From: Planctomycetota bacterium
Lineage (GTDB): Bacteria; Planctomycetota; OFTM77
Direction of reading: 5' to 3'
Assembly: GCA_029260795.1 (NCBI GenBank)
Contig: JAJDCO010000046.1
Span: 1-59,181 of the forward strand
Length of the DNA stretch: 59,181 nt
The number at the start of each line of letters is the position of its first letter. Within the stretch, counting starts at the first letter, position 1. The notes under the pieces were generated by a model. The model saw only the letters and a list, made by a program, of their open reading frames with translations. It was not told where the DNA came from and did not search any database. Of the stretch, positions 43,708 through 53,703 are shown piece by piece. The translations under genes were made by a program, and so were the position numbers.

Positions 43708-44900
43708 AGTGGCTCTTCTTCTTGCTCTCTCTCGCGCTGGTCGCCTGCCGCCCTTCGGAGGGCAAAGAGGCGTCAGCCAACGCCCAGCCGGCCCGGGTCG
43801 AGAACGCGGTCCCCGAAGGCGATCTGGCGACGGTCACCCTGACCACCGAAGCCCGAGAGCGGCTGGGAGTCGTGACCGCCGAGGTCGAGCGGCGCACCGT
43901 GCCCCGGGCTCGAACACTCGGAGGCGAGATCGTCCTTCCTCCGGGGGCAGCCGTCACGGTCTCGGCACCGCTCGCCGGGTTGCTGGCGCCCTTGAAAGAG
44001 GCCCGGAACGGACTGACGGTGCGACGAGGCGAAGTGCTCATCGAGCTCCAGCCTCTGCTCGCACAAGAATCCCGCGCGCAGCTCTCGGCAGCCGTCGGCG
44101 TGGCGGCCGCAGCCGTCGCACCGGCGCGAGCCAGGCTGGAGGCCGCGAACATCATTCGCACGCGCGCCGAGCGGCTTCTCTCGGAGGGAGCGGGGCGCGC
44201 GCGGGACGTCGACGATGCTCGGGCTGAGGTCGCGGTGACCGAGGCCATGCTCGCCGCGGCGGAGTTGGAGCGGGACGCGCGGGAGAAAGCGCTCGAGGAC
44301 TTGGCGTCCGGCGTCTCTTCGCCGATCCCGATTACCTCTCCGATCGACGGCTTCTTGATGAGAATCCACGCCGGTCCCGGCCAGCAGGTTCCTGCCGGCA
44401 GCCTCCTGTACGAGATCGTGGATCTGAGCCGCCTCTGGGTGCGCGTTCCCGTCTATGTCGGCGACCCGGAGTCCTTGGAGCTCCAAGCGGAGGTTCGCGT
44501 GACTTCGCTCGCAGCGAAACCGGGCGACCGCGGCTCGATCGCTCGACCGGTGACCGCTCCCCCGACGGCCGACCCTGCGACCTCCTCGATGGATCTGCTC
44601 TATGCGCTGGACGATGAATCGGCGCCTCGCCGCCCGGGAGAGCGCGTCCGCGTGACGATCCCGATGGTCGTTCCCGGAGAGAGCCTGGTCGTGCCGTGGT
44701 CAGCGGTGCTGTTCGACTTTCAGGGAGGGGCATGGGTTTATGAGGAGATGAAGGAAAGAGTCTACGTTCGCCGACCGGTCGAGATCCTACACGTGATCGG
44801 CAACGATGCTGTGCTCTCGCGTGGGCCCCAGCCCGGAACGCGCGTCGTGACCGACGGCGTGATGGAGATCTTCGGGACGGAGTTCCCCACCTGGAAATGA
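43704..44900 (+). CDS. RND periplasmic adaptor (HlyD/CusB-like)
   Basis: 398 residues, lipoprotein-type N-terminus ([17 protein letters not shown]). Beta-barrel, lipoyl and coiled-coil segments in the usual order: lipoyl half [20 protein letters not shown], a helical hairpin with [20 protein letters not shown], then lipoyl half [21 protein letters not shown]-terminal part [20 protein letters not shown] and a membrane-proximal domain ([18 protein letters not shown]). Links the inner-membrane pump to the outer-membrane factor. Followed by the pump gene after 7 bp. Confidence 0.9.
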   Translation: MKWLFFLLSLALVACRPSEGKEASANAQPARVENAVPEGDLATVTLTTEARERLGVVTAEVERRTVPRARTLGGEIVLPPGAAVTVSAPLAGLLAPLKEARNGLTVRRGEVLIELQPLLAQESRAQLSAAVGVAAAAVAPARARLEAANIIRTRAERLLSEGAGRARDVDDARAEVAVTEAMLAAAELERDAREKALEDLASGVSSPIPITSPIDGFLMRIHAGPGQQVPAGSLLYEIVDLSRLWVRVPVYVGDPESLELQAEVRVTSLAAKPGDRGSIARPVTAPPTADPATSSMDLLYALDDESAPRRPGERVRVTIPMVVPGESLVVPWSAVLFDFQGGAWVYEEMKERVYVRRPVEILHVIGNDAVLSRGPQPGTRVVTDGVMEIFGTEFPTWK

Positions 44901-44907
44901 TGATCCC

Positions 44908-47900
44908 ATGCTGAGCGCTCTCGTCTCGAGCTCCTTGCGATTCCGCGCCCTCGTCTTGGGAGTGGCCGCCATCCTGATGGTCTGGGGCGCGCAGATCGTG
45001 TTGACGACGCCCTATGACGTCTTCCCCGAGTTCGCTCGTCCCCGCGTCGAGATCCAGACCGAAGGGCCCGGTCTCTCCGCAGAAGAGATCGAGAGCCTCG
45101 TCACGACTCCGCTCGAGAACGCCCTCACGGGCACCTCCGGCTTGGAGACCCTCCACTCCAAGTCGGTCCAAGGTCTCTCCTCCGTCACTCTGTTCTTCGA
45201 GCCGGACACCGATCTCGCCAACGCCCGCCAGTTCGTCCAGGAGCGCGTGACCTTCGTCACACCTCAGCTGCCGGACGTGGCCGATCCCCCCGTCATTCTC
45301 CAACCGCTCTCGTCGACGAGCCGAGCCCTCAAGATCGGGCTCTGGATGGACTCCGAGGCGAAAGAGGACCTGATCGCGCTCTCCGAGCTCTGCAAGTGGA
45401 CCGTCCGCCCGAGGCTGATGGCCCTCGAGGGAGTGGCGAACGTCGCGATCTGGGGGCAACGCGATCGACAGTTCCAAGTCCGCGTCGACCCCGATCGACT
45501 GCGCGCAAACGGAATCACGCTGAGGGATCTCGAGCAGGCGGTGGCCGAGGCCGCGCGAGTCGATACAGGCGGATTCATCGACACGCCCAACCAGAGGCTC
45601 GCGATACGGCACGTTTCACCGATCGTGTCACCCCACGACCTGGAGCAGGCGATCGTGGCCGTGCGCACCGGAGCTCCGTTGAGAGTGGGCGACGTCGCCG
45701 ACGTGGTCGTCGACCATCCGCCGCGCATCGGGGGAGCGATCATCAACGATCAGCAGGGGATGCTCCTGATCGTGGAGAAGGAGCTGAATGGCAACACGCT
45801 CCAGGTGACGCACGATGTCGAAGCCGCGATGAAGGAGCTGGAGCCCGCCCTGCGCGGGATCCACTTCGACACGACAATCTTTCGCCCGGCGACCTTCATC
45901 GAGAGCTCTCGGGAGAACCTCGGCCACGCCTTGCTGATCGGTGTCGCCCTGGTCGTGCTCATCTTGGCGATGTTCCTGTTCGACTGGCGCACCGGATTCA
46001 TCAGCCTGGTCGCCATCCCGCTCTCGGTGGCGGGCGCCTTCGTCGTCCTGCATTTCCTGGGCGGCACCGTCAACGTGATGATCCTGGCGGGGCTCGTGAT
46101 CGCGATCGGCGAGGTCGTGGACGACGCCATCATCGATGTCGAGAACATCGCTCGCCGGATGAGGCTCAACCGGCTGGCGGGCAATCCCGAATCCGCCTTC
46201 TCCGTCGTCCTCCACGCCTCGCTCGAGGTGCGCGGGGCCGTCGTCTACGCCAGCCTCATCATCGTCGTGGTGCTGGTGCCGATCTTCTTGATGACGGGGC
46301 TTCTCGGGACCTTCTTCCGGCCTCTCGCACTGGCCTACGTCCTGGCCATCGCCGCGTCCCTGCTGGTGGCGCTGACCGTGACGCCCGCCTTGGCCTTGCT
46401 CCTCCTCCCGAGCATGCCGAGCAGGGAGCGTGAAGCCCCGCTGGCTCGACTGCTCAAGGCCGGATATCGGCGCATCCTTCCCCTCTTCACGGGTCGGCCC
46501 AAGAGCATCGTGGCTGCACTCCTCGGCTCCTTCGTGCTGGCGGCATTCCTCTCTCTCCAATCCGGCATGGAGATGCTCCCCAGCTTCAAGGAGACCGACT
46601 TCTTGATGCACTGGGTTCTCAAGTCGGGGGCTTCGGTCGAGGAGATGGATCGCATCACGATCCGGGCCAGCAAGGAGCTACGGGCCATCCCCGGTGTGAG
46701 GAACTTCGGATCTCACAACGGCCGGGCCGAGGTCGCCGACGAGGTCGTGGGCGCGAACTTCACCGAGCTGTGGATCAGTGTCGACGAGGAGGCGGACTAC
46801 GATGAGACCGTCTCCCGAGTCGAGGAGGTCGTGTACGGATACCCCGGACTGAGACGGGACGTCCTCACGTACCTCAAGGAGCGGATGAAGGAGGTGCTGA
46901 CGCACTCGAGCGCGACGGTCGTCGTTCGCATCTTCGGCCCGGATCTGTCCGCGCTCCGGCGTCACGCGTCCTTGGTGAAGGAGGCCATCGCCACCGTCCC
47001 CGGCGTGATCGATCTCAAGGTGGAGGCGCAGGTCAACGTCCCCCAGATCGAGGTGAGGCTCCGACCCGAAGCGGCCGCGATCCACGGGCTGACCTCCGGT
47101 CAGGTTCGACGCTCGGCCGTGACGCTGATTCGGGGTCAGAAGGTCGGCGAGGTCTTCGACCAGCAGAAGATCTATGACGTCGTGATCTGGGGTGTGGACG
47201 AGCTCCGCACGGACCTGGACGCCATCCGCCGCTTGCCGGTGGACACGCCCTCGGGCGGGCAGATCCCTCTGGGAGATCTGGCCGAGATCCGCATCCTGCC
47301 CACTCCGAACTCCATCACCCGCGAAGGCGCTTCTCGTAAGATCGACGTCTCGTTCAACGTCAGCGGCGAGCGCGATCTCGGCAGCGTGGCTCGAGAGGCC
47401 GAGGAGAAGGTGCGCGCCGTCCCCTTCGAGCGCGGCTACCATCCCGAAGTGCTGGGCGAGTACACGGAGCTGATGTCGGCCGTACGACAGATCGCTCTCC
47501 CACTCGTTGGGGTGCTGCTCGGAATCCTCGTACTGCTTCACGCAGTCTTCCAGTCGCTGCGGCTCAGTCTGCTCGTCCTCTCGACCCTCCTCCTGGCGCT
47601 CCCCATCGGCTGCGTCCTCGGCGTCCTGGCCGGGGGATCGATCATCTCGATGGGATCGATCGTGGGCGTGCTCACGGTTCTCGGAATCGCGGCCCGGAAC
47701 GGGATTCTGCTGGTCAGCCACTACCAGCACTTGGAGCAGGTCGAAGGCATGACCTTCGGGATCGAGATGATTCGGCGAGGTGCTGAGGAGCGCTTGGTCC
47801 CCATTGTCATGACGGCGTCCTCGACCGGCTTGGCCCTCTTGCCCTTGGCGATCTCGGGCGACCTTCCGGGCTACGAGATCGAGTACCCGATGGCGCTGGT

Positions 47901-48009
47901 GATCCTGGGCGGACTGATCACGTCGACGCTGTTGAACCTGTTCTTCCTGCCGGCGCTCTACCTGAGGTACGGGCGCACCGCCCTCGAGCAGCCAGCCGCA
48001 GGCGGTTGA
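44908..48009 (+). CDS. RND efflux pump permease (CusA/CzcA-like, HME-type)
   Basis: 1033 residues, the family's normal size. Start [18 protein letters not shown]; first periplasmic loop with [20 protein letters not shown] and [20 protein letters not shown]. The transmembrane-4 motif is [17 protein letters not shown] (conserved acidic residues for proton coupling; CzcA itself has a GAVV variant). Last membrane block [20 protein letters not shown]. Together with the genes upstream it forms a complete tripartite heavy-metal or small-molecule efflux system; substrate cannot be assigned from this alone, but the linked CusR-like regulator suggests Cu/Ag. Confidence 0.92.
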   Translation: MLSALVSSSLRFRALVLGVAAILMVWGAQIVLTTPYDVFPEFARPRVEIQTEGPGLSAEEIESLVTTPLENALTGTSGLETLHSKSVQGLSSVTLFFEPDTDLANARQFVQERVTFVTPQLPDVADPPVILQPLSSTSRALKIGLWMDSEAKEDLIALSELCKWTVRPRLMALEGVANVAIWGQRDRQFQVRVDPDRLRANGITLRDLEQAVAEAARVDTGGFIDTPNQRLAIRHVSPIVSPHDLEQAIVAVRTGAPLRVGDVADVVVDHPPRIGGAIINDQQGMLLIVEKELNGNTLQVTHDVEAAMKELEPALRGIHFDTTIFRPATFIESSRENLGHALLIGVALVVLILAMFLFDWRTGFISLVAIPLSVAGAFVVLHFLGGTVNVMILAGLVIAIGEVVDDAIIDVENIARRMRLNRLAGNPESAFSVVLHASLEVRGAVVYASLIIVVVLVPIFLMTGLLGTFFRPLALAYVLAIAASLLVALTVTPALALLLLPSMPSREREAPLARLLKAGYRRILPLFTGRPKSIVAALLGSFVLAAFLSLQSGMEMLPSFKETDFLMHWVLKSGASVEEMDRITIRASKELRAIPGVRNFGSHNGRAEVADEVVGANFTELWISVDEEADYDETVSRVEEVVYGYPGLRRDVLTYLKERMKEVLTHSSATVVVRIFGPDLSALRRHASLVKEAIATVPGVIDLKVEAQVNVPQIEVRLRPEAAAIHGLTSGQVRRSAVTLIRGQKVGEVFDQQKIYDVVIWGVDELRTDLDAIRRLPVDTPSGGQIPLGDLAEIRILPTPNSITREGASRKIDVSFNVSGERDLGSVAREAEEKVRAVPFERGYHPEVLGEYTELMSAVRQIALPLVGVLLGILVLLHAVFQSLRLSLLVLSTLLLALPIGCVLGVLAGGSIISMGSIVGVLTVLGIAARNGILLVSHYQHLEQVEGMTFGIEMIRRGAEERLVPIVMTASSTGLALLPLAISGDLPGYEIEYPMALVILGGLITSTLLNLFFLPALYLRYGRTALEQPAAGG

Positions 48010-48140
48010 GCCTCCGCCATTCTGGTCAATCCGCACGAGTGCCGGGTCATCGAAGAGGGCATACTGACCACGAGCGGAGGCGCGCTCCGACATCGAGCGC
48101 CTGGACTGCAGCCCCGGACGGTCAATCGGTTGACGGATTC

Positions 48141-49637
48141 ATGTTGGATACGGCCTCACCTCCCGGAAAGCTCAGCCCTCGAAGGACTCGCTGGCCTCGC
48201 ACGCTGGCCGGCCGGCTGACACTCAGCTACACCCTCACCTTCGCCGCGGTCGTCTTCGTCATGGTGTGGATCGCGTACTGGGCCCTCAGCCGCAATCTCC
48301 AGAGCGACGATGATCGCTTCTTGGCCGATCAGATCCACGTGATCCGGATGGTGCTCTTGCATCGGCCGGGAGACCAGCAGGCCTTGGTTCAAGAGGCGGA
48401 GTGGGAGGTGTCGGCGAGGCGTCACTCCTCGGTCTTCGTTCGCGTGCTCGAGAGCTCGGGGGAAGAGGCGGTCGAGACCGAAGGCATGGCGGAGATCTTG
48501 CCCTCCAGTGCCTTCCCCGATCCCGTCCCCGCGGATCGTGAGGCGCGAGTCGGGACGGACATCCTGCTCGAAGGTGGCGCCAACTTTCGATTGATGAGCG
48601 CCCTCGCCCCTTTGGGCAAGACGGCCGATCAGTGCTTGATCCAGATCGCGCTCAATCAAGATCACCACGAGGAGGTCCTCGCGGACTATCAGCGCCAACT
48701 GCTCGGGGGAGGCCTTCTTTTCCTTCTCGCCTCCAGCACGCTGGTCTACTGGATCGCCCGACACGGTCTCCGCTCGATTCGCGAGGTCTCGGACGCCGCG
48801 AAGAGCATGCGGGCCACGACGCTCCGAGACCGACTCGAGCTCGAGCGAGCGCCTCTCGAGACGGCCGAGCTCGCCTCGACCTTCAACGAGATGCTCGCCC
48901 GCCTCGAGGATTCCTTCGAACGCTTGACCCGCTTCTCCGGCAGCATCGCCCATGAGCTGCGCACGCCCGTCAACAACCTGCTGGGAACCGTCGAGGTGAC
49001 CTTGAGTCGAGCTCGCTCGGGCGAGGAGTATCGCGCGGCACTCGAGTCCAACGCCGAGGAGGGTCGACGCTTGGCGAGGTTGATCGAGAGCTTGCTCTTC
49101 CTCGCCCGCTCCGAGCATCCTGAGACTCAGGTCGAGAAACAACCCGTGGACCTGACGCGGGAGATCGCGAAGCTGGTCGAGTTCTATGAGCCGACGGCGA
49201 ACGAAAGCGGGATTCGGCTGGAGTCTCGATGTCCGGCCGGTTTCTCGATCCTCGCGGATCCCCTCCTGCTTCAACGGGTCCTCAGCAATCTGGTCGAGAA
49301 TGGCCTTCGGCATACACCGTCCGGCGGAGTCGTTCAGATCGGTGCTCGGCGCCGGGGCGCCGACTGCGAGCTCGAGGTGCTCGATACGGGATCCGGAATT
49401 CCCAGCGCTCTCCAGGGTCGGATCTTCGAGCCCTTGTTCTGCGTCGACGCATCGCGATCTGCCCGGGCCGGGGGTGCCGGGCTCGGGCTCGCGATCGTTC
49501 AGACCATCCTGCGGCTTCACGGGGGAGTCGTTCGCCTCGAGAGCCAGCCGGGTCGAGGTACACGGGTCACCACGGTGTGGCCGGACGAGGAGTCTCGTCC
49601 GATTCCGGTTGATCAGCTGCGGACGTCGAGCACGTAG
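48141..49637 (+). CDS. Membrane sensor histidine kinase (heavy-metal-sensor, CusS-like)
   Basis: 498 residues from ATG 48141; a longer open frame to 48006 is Arg/His-rich and unlike coding. Two membrane helices (about 24-50 and about 187-207) flank a periplasmic domain, then HAMP, H-box [11 protein letters not shown] (His271), N-box [14 protein letters not shown]1 [10 protein letters not shown], and G2 [11 protein letters not shown]. No recognisable metal-binding motif in the sensor domain. Follows the pump by 131 bp on the same strand. Its 3' end overlaps the convergent response regulator gene by 25 bp. Confidence 0.9.
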   Translation: MLDTASPPGKLSPRRTRWPRTLAGRLTLSYTLTFAAVVFVMVWIAYWALSRNLQSDDDRFLADQIHVIRMVLLHRPGDQQALVQEAEWEVSARRHSSVFVRVLESSGEEAVETEGMAEILPSSAFPDPVPADREARVGTDILLEGGANFRLMSALAPLGKTADQCLIQIALNQDHHEEVLADYQRQLLGGGLLFLLASSTLVYWIARHGLRSIREVSDAAKSMRATTLRDRLELERAPLETAELASTFNEMLARLEDSFERLTRFSGSIAHELRTPVNNLLGTVEVTLSRARSGEEYRAALESNAEEGRRLARLIESLLFLARSEHPETQVEKQPVDLTREIAKLVEFYEPTANESGIRLESRCPAGFSILADPLLLQRVLSNLVENGLRHTPSGGVVQIGARRRGADCELEVLDTGSGIPSALQGRIFEPLFCVDASRSARAGGAGLGLAIVQTILRLHGGVVRLESQPGRGTRVTTVWPDEESRPIPVDQLRTSST

Positions 49638-50287
49638 CCGACCCCCCGCACCGTGTGGATGAGCTTGGGCTCGAAAGGCTCATCGACCTTGGCACGAAGA
49701 CGCCGAACGTGAACATCGACGACGTTGGTCATGCTGTCGAAATTCATGTCCCACACCTTCTCCGAGATCAAGGTCCGCGTCAGGACCTCGCCGGAGTGAC
49801 GCATCAACAGGGTCAAGAGGGCGAACTCCTTCGGTGTCAGCTCCAGCCTCTTGCCGCCGCGTGTCGCTCGCTGACGCTCAGCGTCGATCTTCAGGTCGGC
49901 GAGCTCGAGCGATTCGGGTCGACGTGACGGGGACCGCCGCAGCACCGTTCGAATTCTTGCCAGGAGCTCCGAGAACGCAAACGGCTTGACGAGGTAATCG
50001 TCGGCACCCAGCTCGAGCCCTCTCACTCGCTCCTCCGTCGTGTCACACGCACTGAGCATGATGACGGGAGTGTGATTCCCATCGCGTCGAAGCTCTGTGA
50101 GCACCGACCAGCCGTCGCGCTCTGGCAGCAGGATATCGAGAACGATGAAGTCATACTCGCTCATCCGAGCCAGATGCAACCCCTCCTCACCGTCCGTTCC
50201 GACGTCGACGACGTGGCCGTTCTCCCGAAGCCCCTTCTCCAGGTAGCCGGCAGTTTTCTTCTCGTCTTCAATGACCAGGATCTTCAT
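49613..50287 (-). CDS. OmpR/CusR-family response regulator
   Basis: 224 residues from ATG 50287. Receiver: [20 protein letters not shown], phospho-acceptor Asp51 in [14 protein letters not shown], Lys in [13 protein letters not shown]-binding winged helix: [44 protein letters not shown]. Pattern is very close to CusR/CopR. Convergent with the kinase gene and overlapping it antisense, which is unusual since kinase and regulator normally share an operon. Candidate binder of the ATGAC-N6-GTCAT operator at 42076. Confidence 0.93.
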   Translation of the reverse strand: MKILVIEDEKKTAGYLEKGLRENGHVVDVGTDGEEGLHLARMSEYDFIVLDILLPERDGWSVLTELRRDGNHTPVIMLSACDTTEERVRGLELGADDYLVKPFAFSELLARIRTVLRRSPSRRPESLELADLKIDAERQRATRGGKRLELTPKEFALLTLLMRHSGEVLTRTLISEKVWDMNFDSMTNVVDVHVRRLRAKVDEPFEPKLIHTVRGVGYVLDVRS

Positions 50288-50749
50288 GGAGGTCCTTTGA
50301 GGTATGGCTGGCCGATCGGGCCAGAGCGATGCCGAGTCCTCCTGCTTGTACCCGCTCTCGCCGCGGAGCGACAGATCTCTGGCACCCTCGAGAGTTGCAG
50401 TCCTTCGCCTTGGTTGACCGGTACTCTCAGATCCCGGAGGTCCTGGTCTCGTCGGCGTCGGAATCGAGATCGCCGTCCCGATTCTGAATGAGCGGGTGAT
50501 TCGCTCCTTGCGGTACTTCGCCGAGATGCTCAGAACTCGACGAACTCCAACCGTCTCAAATCTCATGGGCCGGGACACTTCCGGTCGATACATTCGCGGA
50601 CCTCCGCTCGAAAGCGGAACAGGGCAGAATCTGGACTGGCACTTGCGCTCTGCGGCGCGGATGCCGAGCCCGGCGGCCCGGTGACCCGGCACACTCGATC
50701 GTCTGCGCGAACACTTGGGTCGTGCAGCCACTCCGTCACGTTCGAGAAC
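50288..50749. other. Intergenic region upstream of the cytochrome operon
   Basis: 462 bp between the divergent regulator (start 50287) and the cytochrome b gene (start 50750). It must contain both promoters. No CusR-like box, RNA structure or small gene was recognised; frames open on the minus strand here are coding-poor. Confidence 0.5.
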
Positions 50750-51604
50750 ATGCGCTTCACCTGGCTCCGATTCTGGCTCGTCGTGCTCCTGCTCGGCTTG
50801 ATCGCACAGGCGATCTGGCTCGCGACTCACGTCGACTACTACTTCCGCCCGATCCACGAGCAGGCCGTTCACACGAACCATGCCTCTCTGCGCTCGTCCG
50901 GCGCCGTCGGCCTCGCGTTCGGGCTGGCCGCCATCGCCTGCTTCCTGACCAACCTCACCTACCTCGTCCGCCGGCGGCTCTTGACTTGGCGCCTAGGAAC
51001 CCTTCGCAGCTGGCTCGGCTTTCACGTCGCGACCGGTCTGCTCGGAGCGGGATGCGTCGTGCTGCATTCGGCGGCCGGCCTGCGTAGCGCTTCCGGCACC
51101 ATGGCCGCGGTCGCGCTCTTCGTCGTCGTTTTATCGGGTCTGATGGGGCGCTACTTCTACACGTTGGTCCCGCGCACGCTCGAGGGACGCGAGCTGCGCT
51201 TCTCGGAGGGCCGTGAGCGCCTCGAGAGCCTCGCCGCCGAGCTGAAGCAGGTCGATGTGGCCCTGACCTTACCCGAGCCGACGCTCCCGACTCGCCCCAG
51301 CCCCCTTCGACTGCTGACCACGTTGCTGCGCGGCGACCCGGCCTGGGACCGAAGCCTGGCAGAGGCGACGGCGCAGCTTCGACTGAGTGGTGAGGCGCTC
51401 GAACACCGCCGGGCGCTCGACGCGCTGCGATCGCTGCGCCGAGAAGGGCGCTGGCTGGCTTGTCTGCGTGAGGTACAGGCTCTGATGACGACCTGGCGCT
51501 TCTTGCATCGCTGGCTCGCGCTCGTGATGCTCGGCACCGTCGTCTTCCACATCCTCCTCGCGGCGCGCTGGGGCGAGCTGAGCTGGTTCGAGGTGCGACC
51601 GTGA
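50750..51604 (+). CDS. Predicted di-heme membrane cytochrome b-like protein
   Basis: 284 residues from ATG 50750. Five hydrophobic segments: about 8-26, 50-73, 88-110, 115-140 and 250-272. Helix 3 has His92 and His106, and helix 5 has His253 and His267, each pair 14 residues apart (H-x13-H), the arrangement that ligates two stacked b hemes across a membrane in quinol-oxidising cytochromes b. A 110-residue cytoplasmic or periplasmic segment lies between helices 4 and 5. Seen: helices and His spacing. Inferred: quinone-linked electron transfer into the multiheme proteins encoded next. First gene of the conduit operon; its stop overlaps the next start. Confidence 0.7.
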   Translation: MRFTWLRFWLVVLLLGLIAQAIWLATHVDYYFRPIHEQAVHTNHASLRSSGAVGLAFGLAAIACFLTNLTYLVRRRLLTWRLGTLRSWLGFHVATGLLGAGCVVLHSAAGLRSASGTMAAVALFVVVLSGLMGRYFYTLVPRTLEGRELRFSEGRERLESLAAELKQVDVALTLPEPTLPTRPSPLRLLTTLLRGDPAWDRSLAEATAQLRLSGEALEHRRALDALRSLRREGRWLACLREVQALMTTWRFLHRWLALVMLGTVVFHILLAARWGELSWFEVRP

Positions 51605-53703
51605 TGCGCGCCTCCACGATTCTCCTCATCCTGGGCGGGGTCGCGATCCTGGCGATGTCGGGCTGGCTGGCGTGGACGGCACCGATGCCGGGTCCGCTGG
51701 CCGCCGCGCATGCCGGTCAGCCGTCGCTGGCCGCGCCCGATGGCTGCGAGGCCTGTCATCGGGGCGACGGCTTTCGATCGGGATGCTTGGAATGCCACGC
51801 CGAGATCGCACACCAGCTCACGATTCGACGAGGGTTCCATCTTGACCTGACGAACGCGGGCGCCGACGGCTGTGCGAGTTGTCACGGCGAGCACTACGGG
51901 GAAGCGTACGATCTCGTTCCGCCCCACGCCTGGCCAAGCGGGTCGGCTCAGACCTTCGCTCACGATCACGTGGCGTTCGGGCTCGCGGAAGCCCACGACA
52001 GGCTAGACTGCCTGGATTGCCACACGGCGAAGTGGGCGGACGAGCGCTGGCCGACGGCGCGGGCGCAGTCGTTCCTGGGCCTCGAGCAGAGCTGCGGAAG
52101 CTGTCACGCCGACCCGCACGCCGGCGAGCTCGGAGAAGATTGTGCGCGCTGCCACTCCCAGACCGAGTTTCGTCCGGCGCCTGGCTTCGATCACGTCGAC
52201 TCGTTTCCGCTCCTCGATGCGCATGCCGACCTCACCTGCGAGTCGTGCCACGCTTTGGATCGCGAGGCGGGTCGACTGACCTTCGGGCAGGTCGCCGGTA
52301 CGGACTGCGCGAGCTGCCATGCGAGCCCGCACGACGCGCCGAACGAGCTGAGCTACGGGGCGGATTGCGTTGCCTGTCACAATGCGACTCTCTTCGACGA
52401 CCTGCGCTACCTGACCGCGGACCACGCCGCGCGCTTTCCGCTCCGAGGACGTCATGGTGAGGTCGACTGCTCGAGCTGCCATCGCTCGATCTCAGCGCCG
52501 CTCAGTGAAGCGACCATCGACGACTGCGCGGGCTGTCACGAGAACCCGCACCGAACTCCGACCGCGACGGTGTTTCTGGCCGACGCCACGACCTGTCGCG
52601 ATTGCCACTCGGAGGCATCCTGGTCGCCGAATGACGTCGCCGCGCGGCAGCTTCACGCCATGACCGATCTGCCGCTCATCGGCGCCCATGAGAAGACCGA
52701 CTGCCGGCTCTGTCATGGTGACGGTCGTCCGCTTCAGGTCACCTCGCCCGTCGATTGTGAGCCGTGTCACGCGAGCCCGCACCACGCCGACTGGTCGGCC
52801 CCGTGCGCGACCTGCCATCCGTTGAACGACTCCGGCTGGGAGCTGGCCGCGACTCGGCTCACGGTTGGCGATCACCAGCGGACCGGGTTTGAGCTCGCGT
52901 CGCCTCACGCCGGACTCGAGTGCGACGCTTGTCATCCGAAGTCGGCGCTGTCGTTCACCGACCGCTTTCCCGGCCGACCGCCCGAAAGCTGCCGAAGCTG
53001 CCATGCGGACCCGCACGCCGGTCAGTTCGAAGACCCGCGTTGGAGCCAGTGCACGAGCTGCCACGCGAGCGACCATTTCCAACCCTCGAGCATCACGCTG
53101 GCGGATCACCAGAGCTATCCGCTGCACGGGGAGCACATGGCCGTGCCGTGCATCTCGTGTCATCCGATCGACGAGACGCTCGGCGCCCGCCGCTTCGTGG
53201 GAACCTCGCCGCGCTGCGCGTCCTGCCATGCGAATCCTCACGGTGAGCAGTTCGCGGCCGAGCTCGAGGCCGGGGGCTGCGAGAGCTGCCACACCGCGTT
53301 CGACGGCTTCGACGATCCACCCTTCGATCATCGAGCGACCGGCTGGCCGTTGACCGGGCTGCACGAGAAGGTCGACTGTGTGAGCTGCCACGCGCCGGAC
53401 CGACAGGGCGTGCGCGCCTTCCGCGGCGTGCCACGCGACTGCAGCGGCTGTCATGACGATCCGCACCGCGGTCAGCTGACCCACTCGGATCGCGACTGCA
53501 CGGATTGCCACTCGAACGAGCGCCCTTGGCTCTCGACGTCCTTCGACCATCAGAGGCAAGCAAGCTTTGCCCTCGATGGCAAACACATTCAGCTCGCCTG
53601 CCGCTCGTGTCATCCGTCCGAGAAGCCGGAGCACGGTAAAGCATTCGTTCGATACCGACCGATCGGAAAGCGCTGCCAGGACTGCCATGACTTTGACCGC
53701 TGA
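51601..53703 (+). CDS. 26-heme c-type cytochrome
   Basis: 700 residues, starting GTG 51601 or ATG 51604 (TGATG with the preceding stop). One N-terminal hydrophobic segment ([20 protein letters not shown]) as signal or anchor, then 26 CXXCH motifs, about one per 26 residues. The motifs are arranged in recurring units of type DCxxCHxxPHxGxxxxxC, with FPLxGxHxxVxCxxCH between them. Extra His residues (PHAG, GEH, GKH) supply the sixth ligands. No other domain. Predicted periplasmic heme wire. The high heme/residue ratio and periodic units suggest serial duplication. Directly upstream of the 19-heme gene, which overlaps it by 17 bp. Confidence 0.95.
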   Translation: MMRASTILLILGGVAILAMSGWLAWTAPMPGPLAAAHAGQPSLAAPDGCEACHRGDGFRSGCLECHAEIAHQLTIRRGFHLDLTNAGADGCASCHGEHYGEAYDLVPPHAWPSGSAQTFAHDHVAFGLAEAHDRLDCLDCHTAKWADERWPTARAQSFLGLEQSCGSCHADPHAGELGEDCARCHSQTEFRPAPGFDHVDSFPLLDAHADLTCESCHALDREAGRLTFGQVAGTDCASCHASPHDAPNELSYGADCVACHNATLFDDLRYLTADHAARFPLRGRHGEVDCSSCHRSISAPLSEATIDDCAGCHENPHRTPTATVFLADATTCRDCHSEASWSPNDVAARQLHAMTDLPLIGAHEKTDCRLCHGDGRPLQVTSPVDCEPCHASPHHADWSAPCATCHPLNDSGWELAATRLTVGDHQRTGFELASPHAGLECDACHPKSALSFTDRFPGRPPESCRSCHADPHAGQFEDPRWSQCTSCHASDHFQPSSITLADHQSYPLHGEHMAVPCISCHPIDETLGARRFVGTSPRCASCHANPHGEQFAAELEAGGCESCHTAFDGFDDPPFDHRATGWPLTGLHEKVDCVSCHAPDRQGVRAFRGVPRDCSGCHDDPHRGQLTHSDRDCTDCHSNERPWLSTSFDHQRQASFALDGKHIQLACRSCHPSEKPEHGKAFVRYRPIGKRCQDCHDFDR

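Noticed and set aside
44908..48009. Naming the pump CusA (Cu/Ag) directly
   Set aside because: The HME-type features are clear, but the metal-selective Met/Asp residues could not be checked without an alignment. The metal is left open.
46678..48093. 471-codon minus-strand frame across the RND pump gene end
   Set aside because: Antisense to a clear RND permease; low-complexity sequence without domains.
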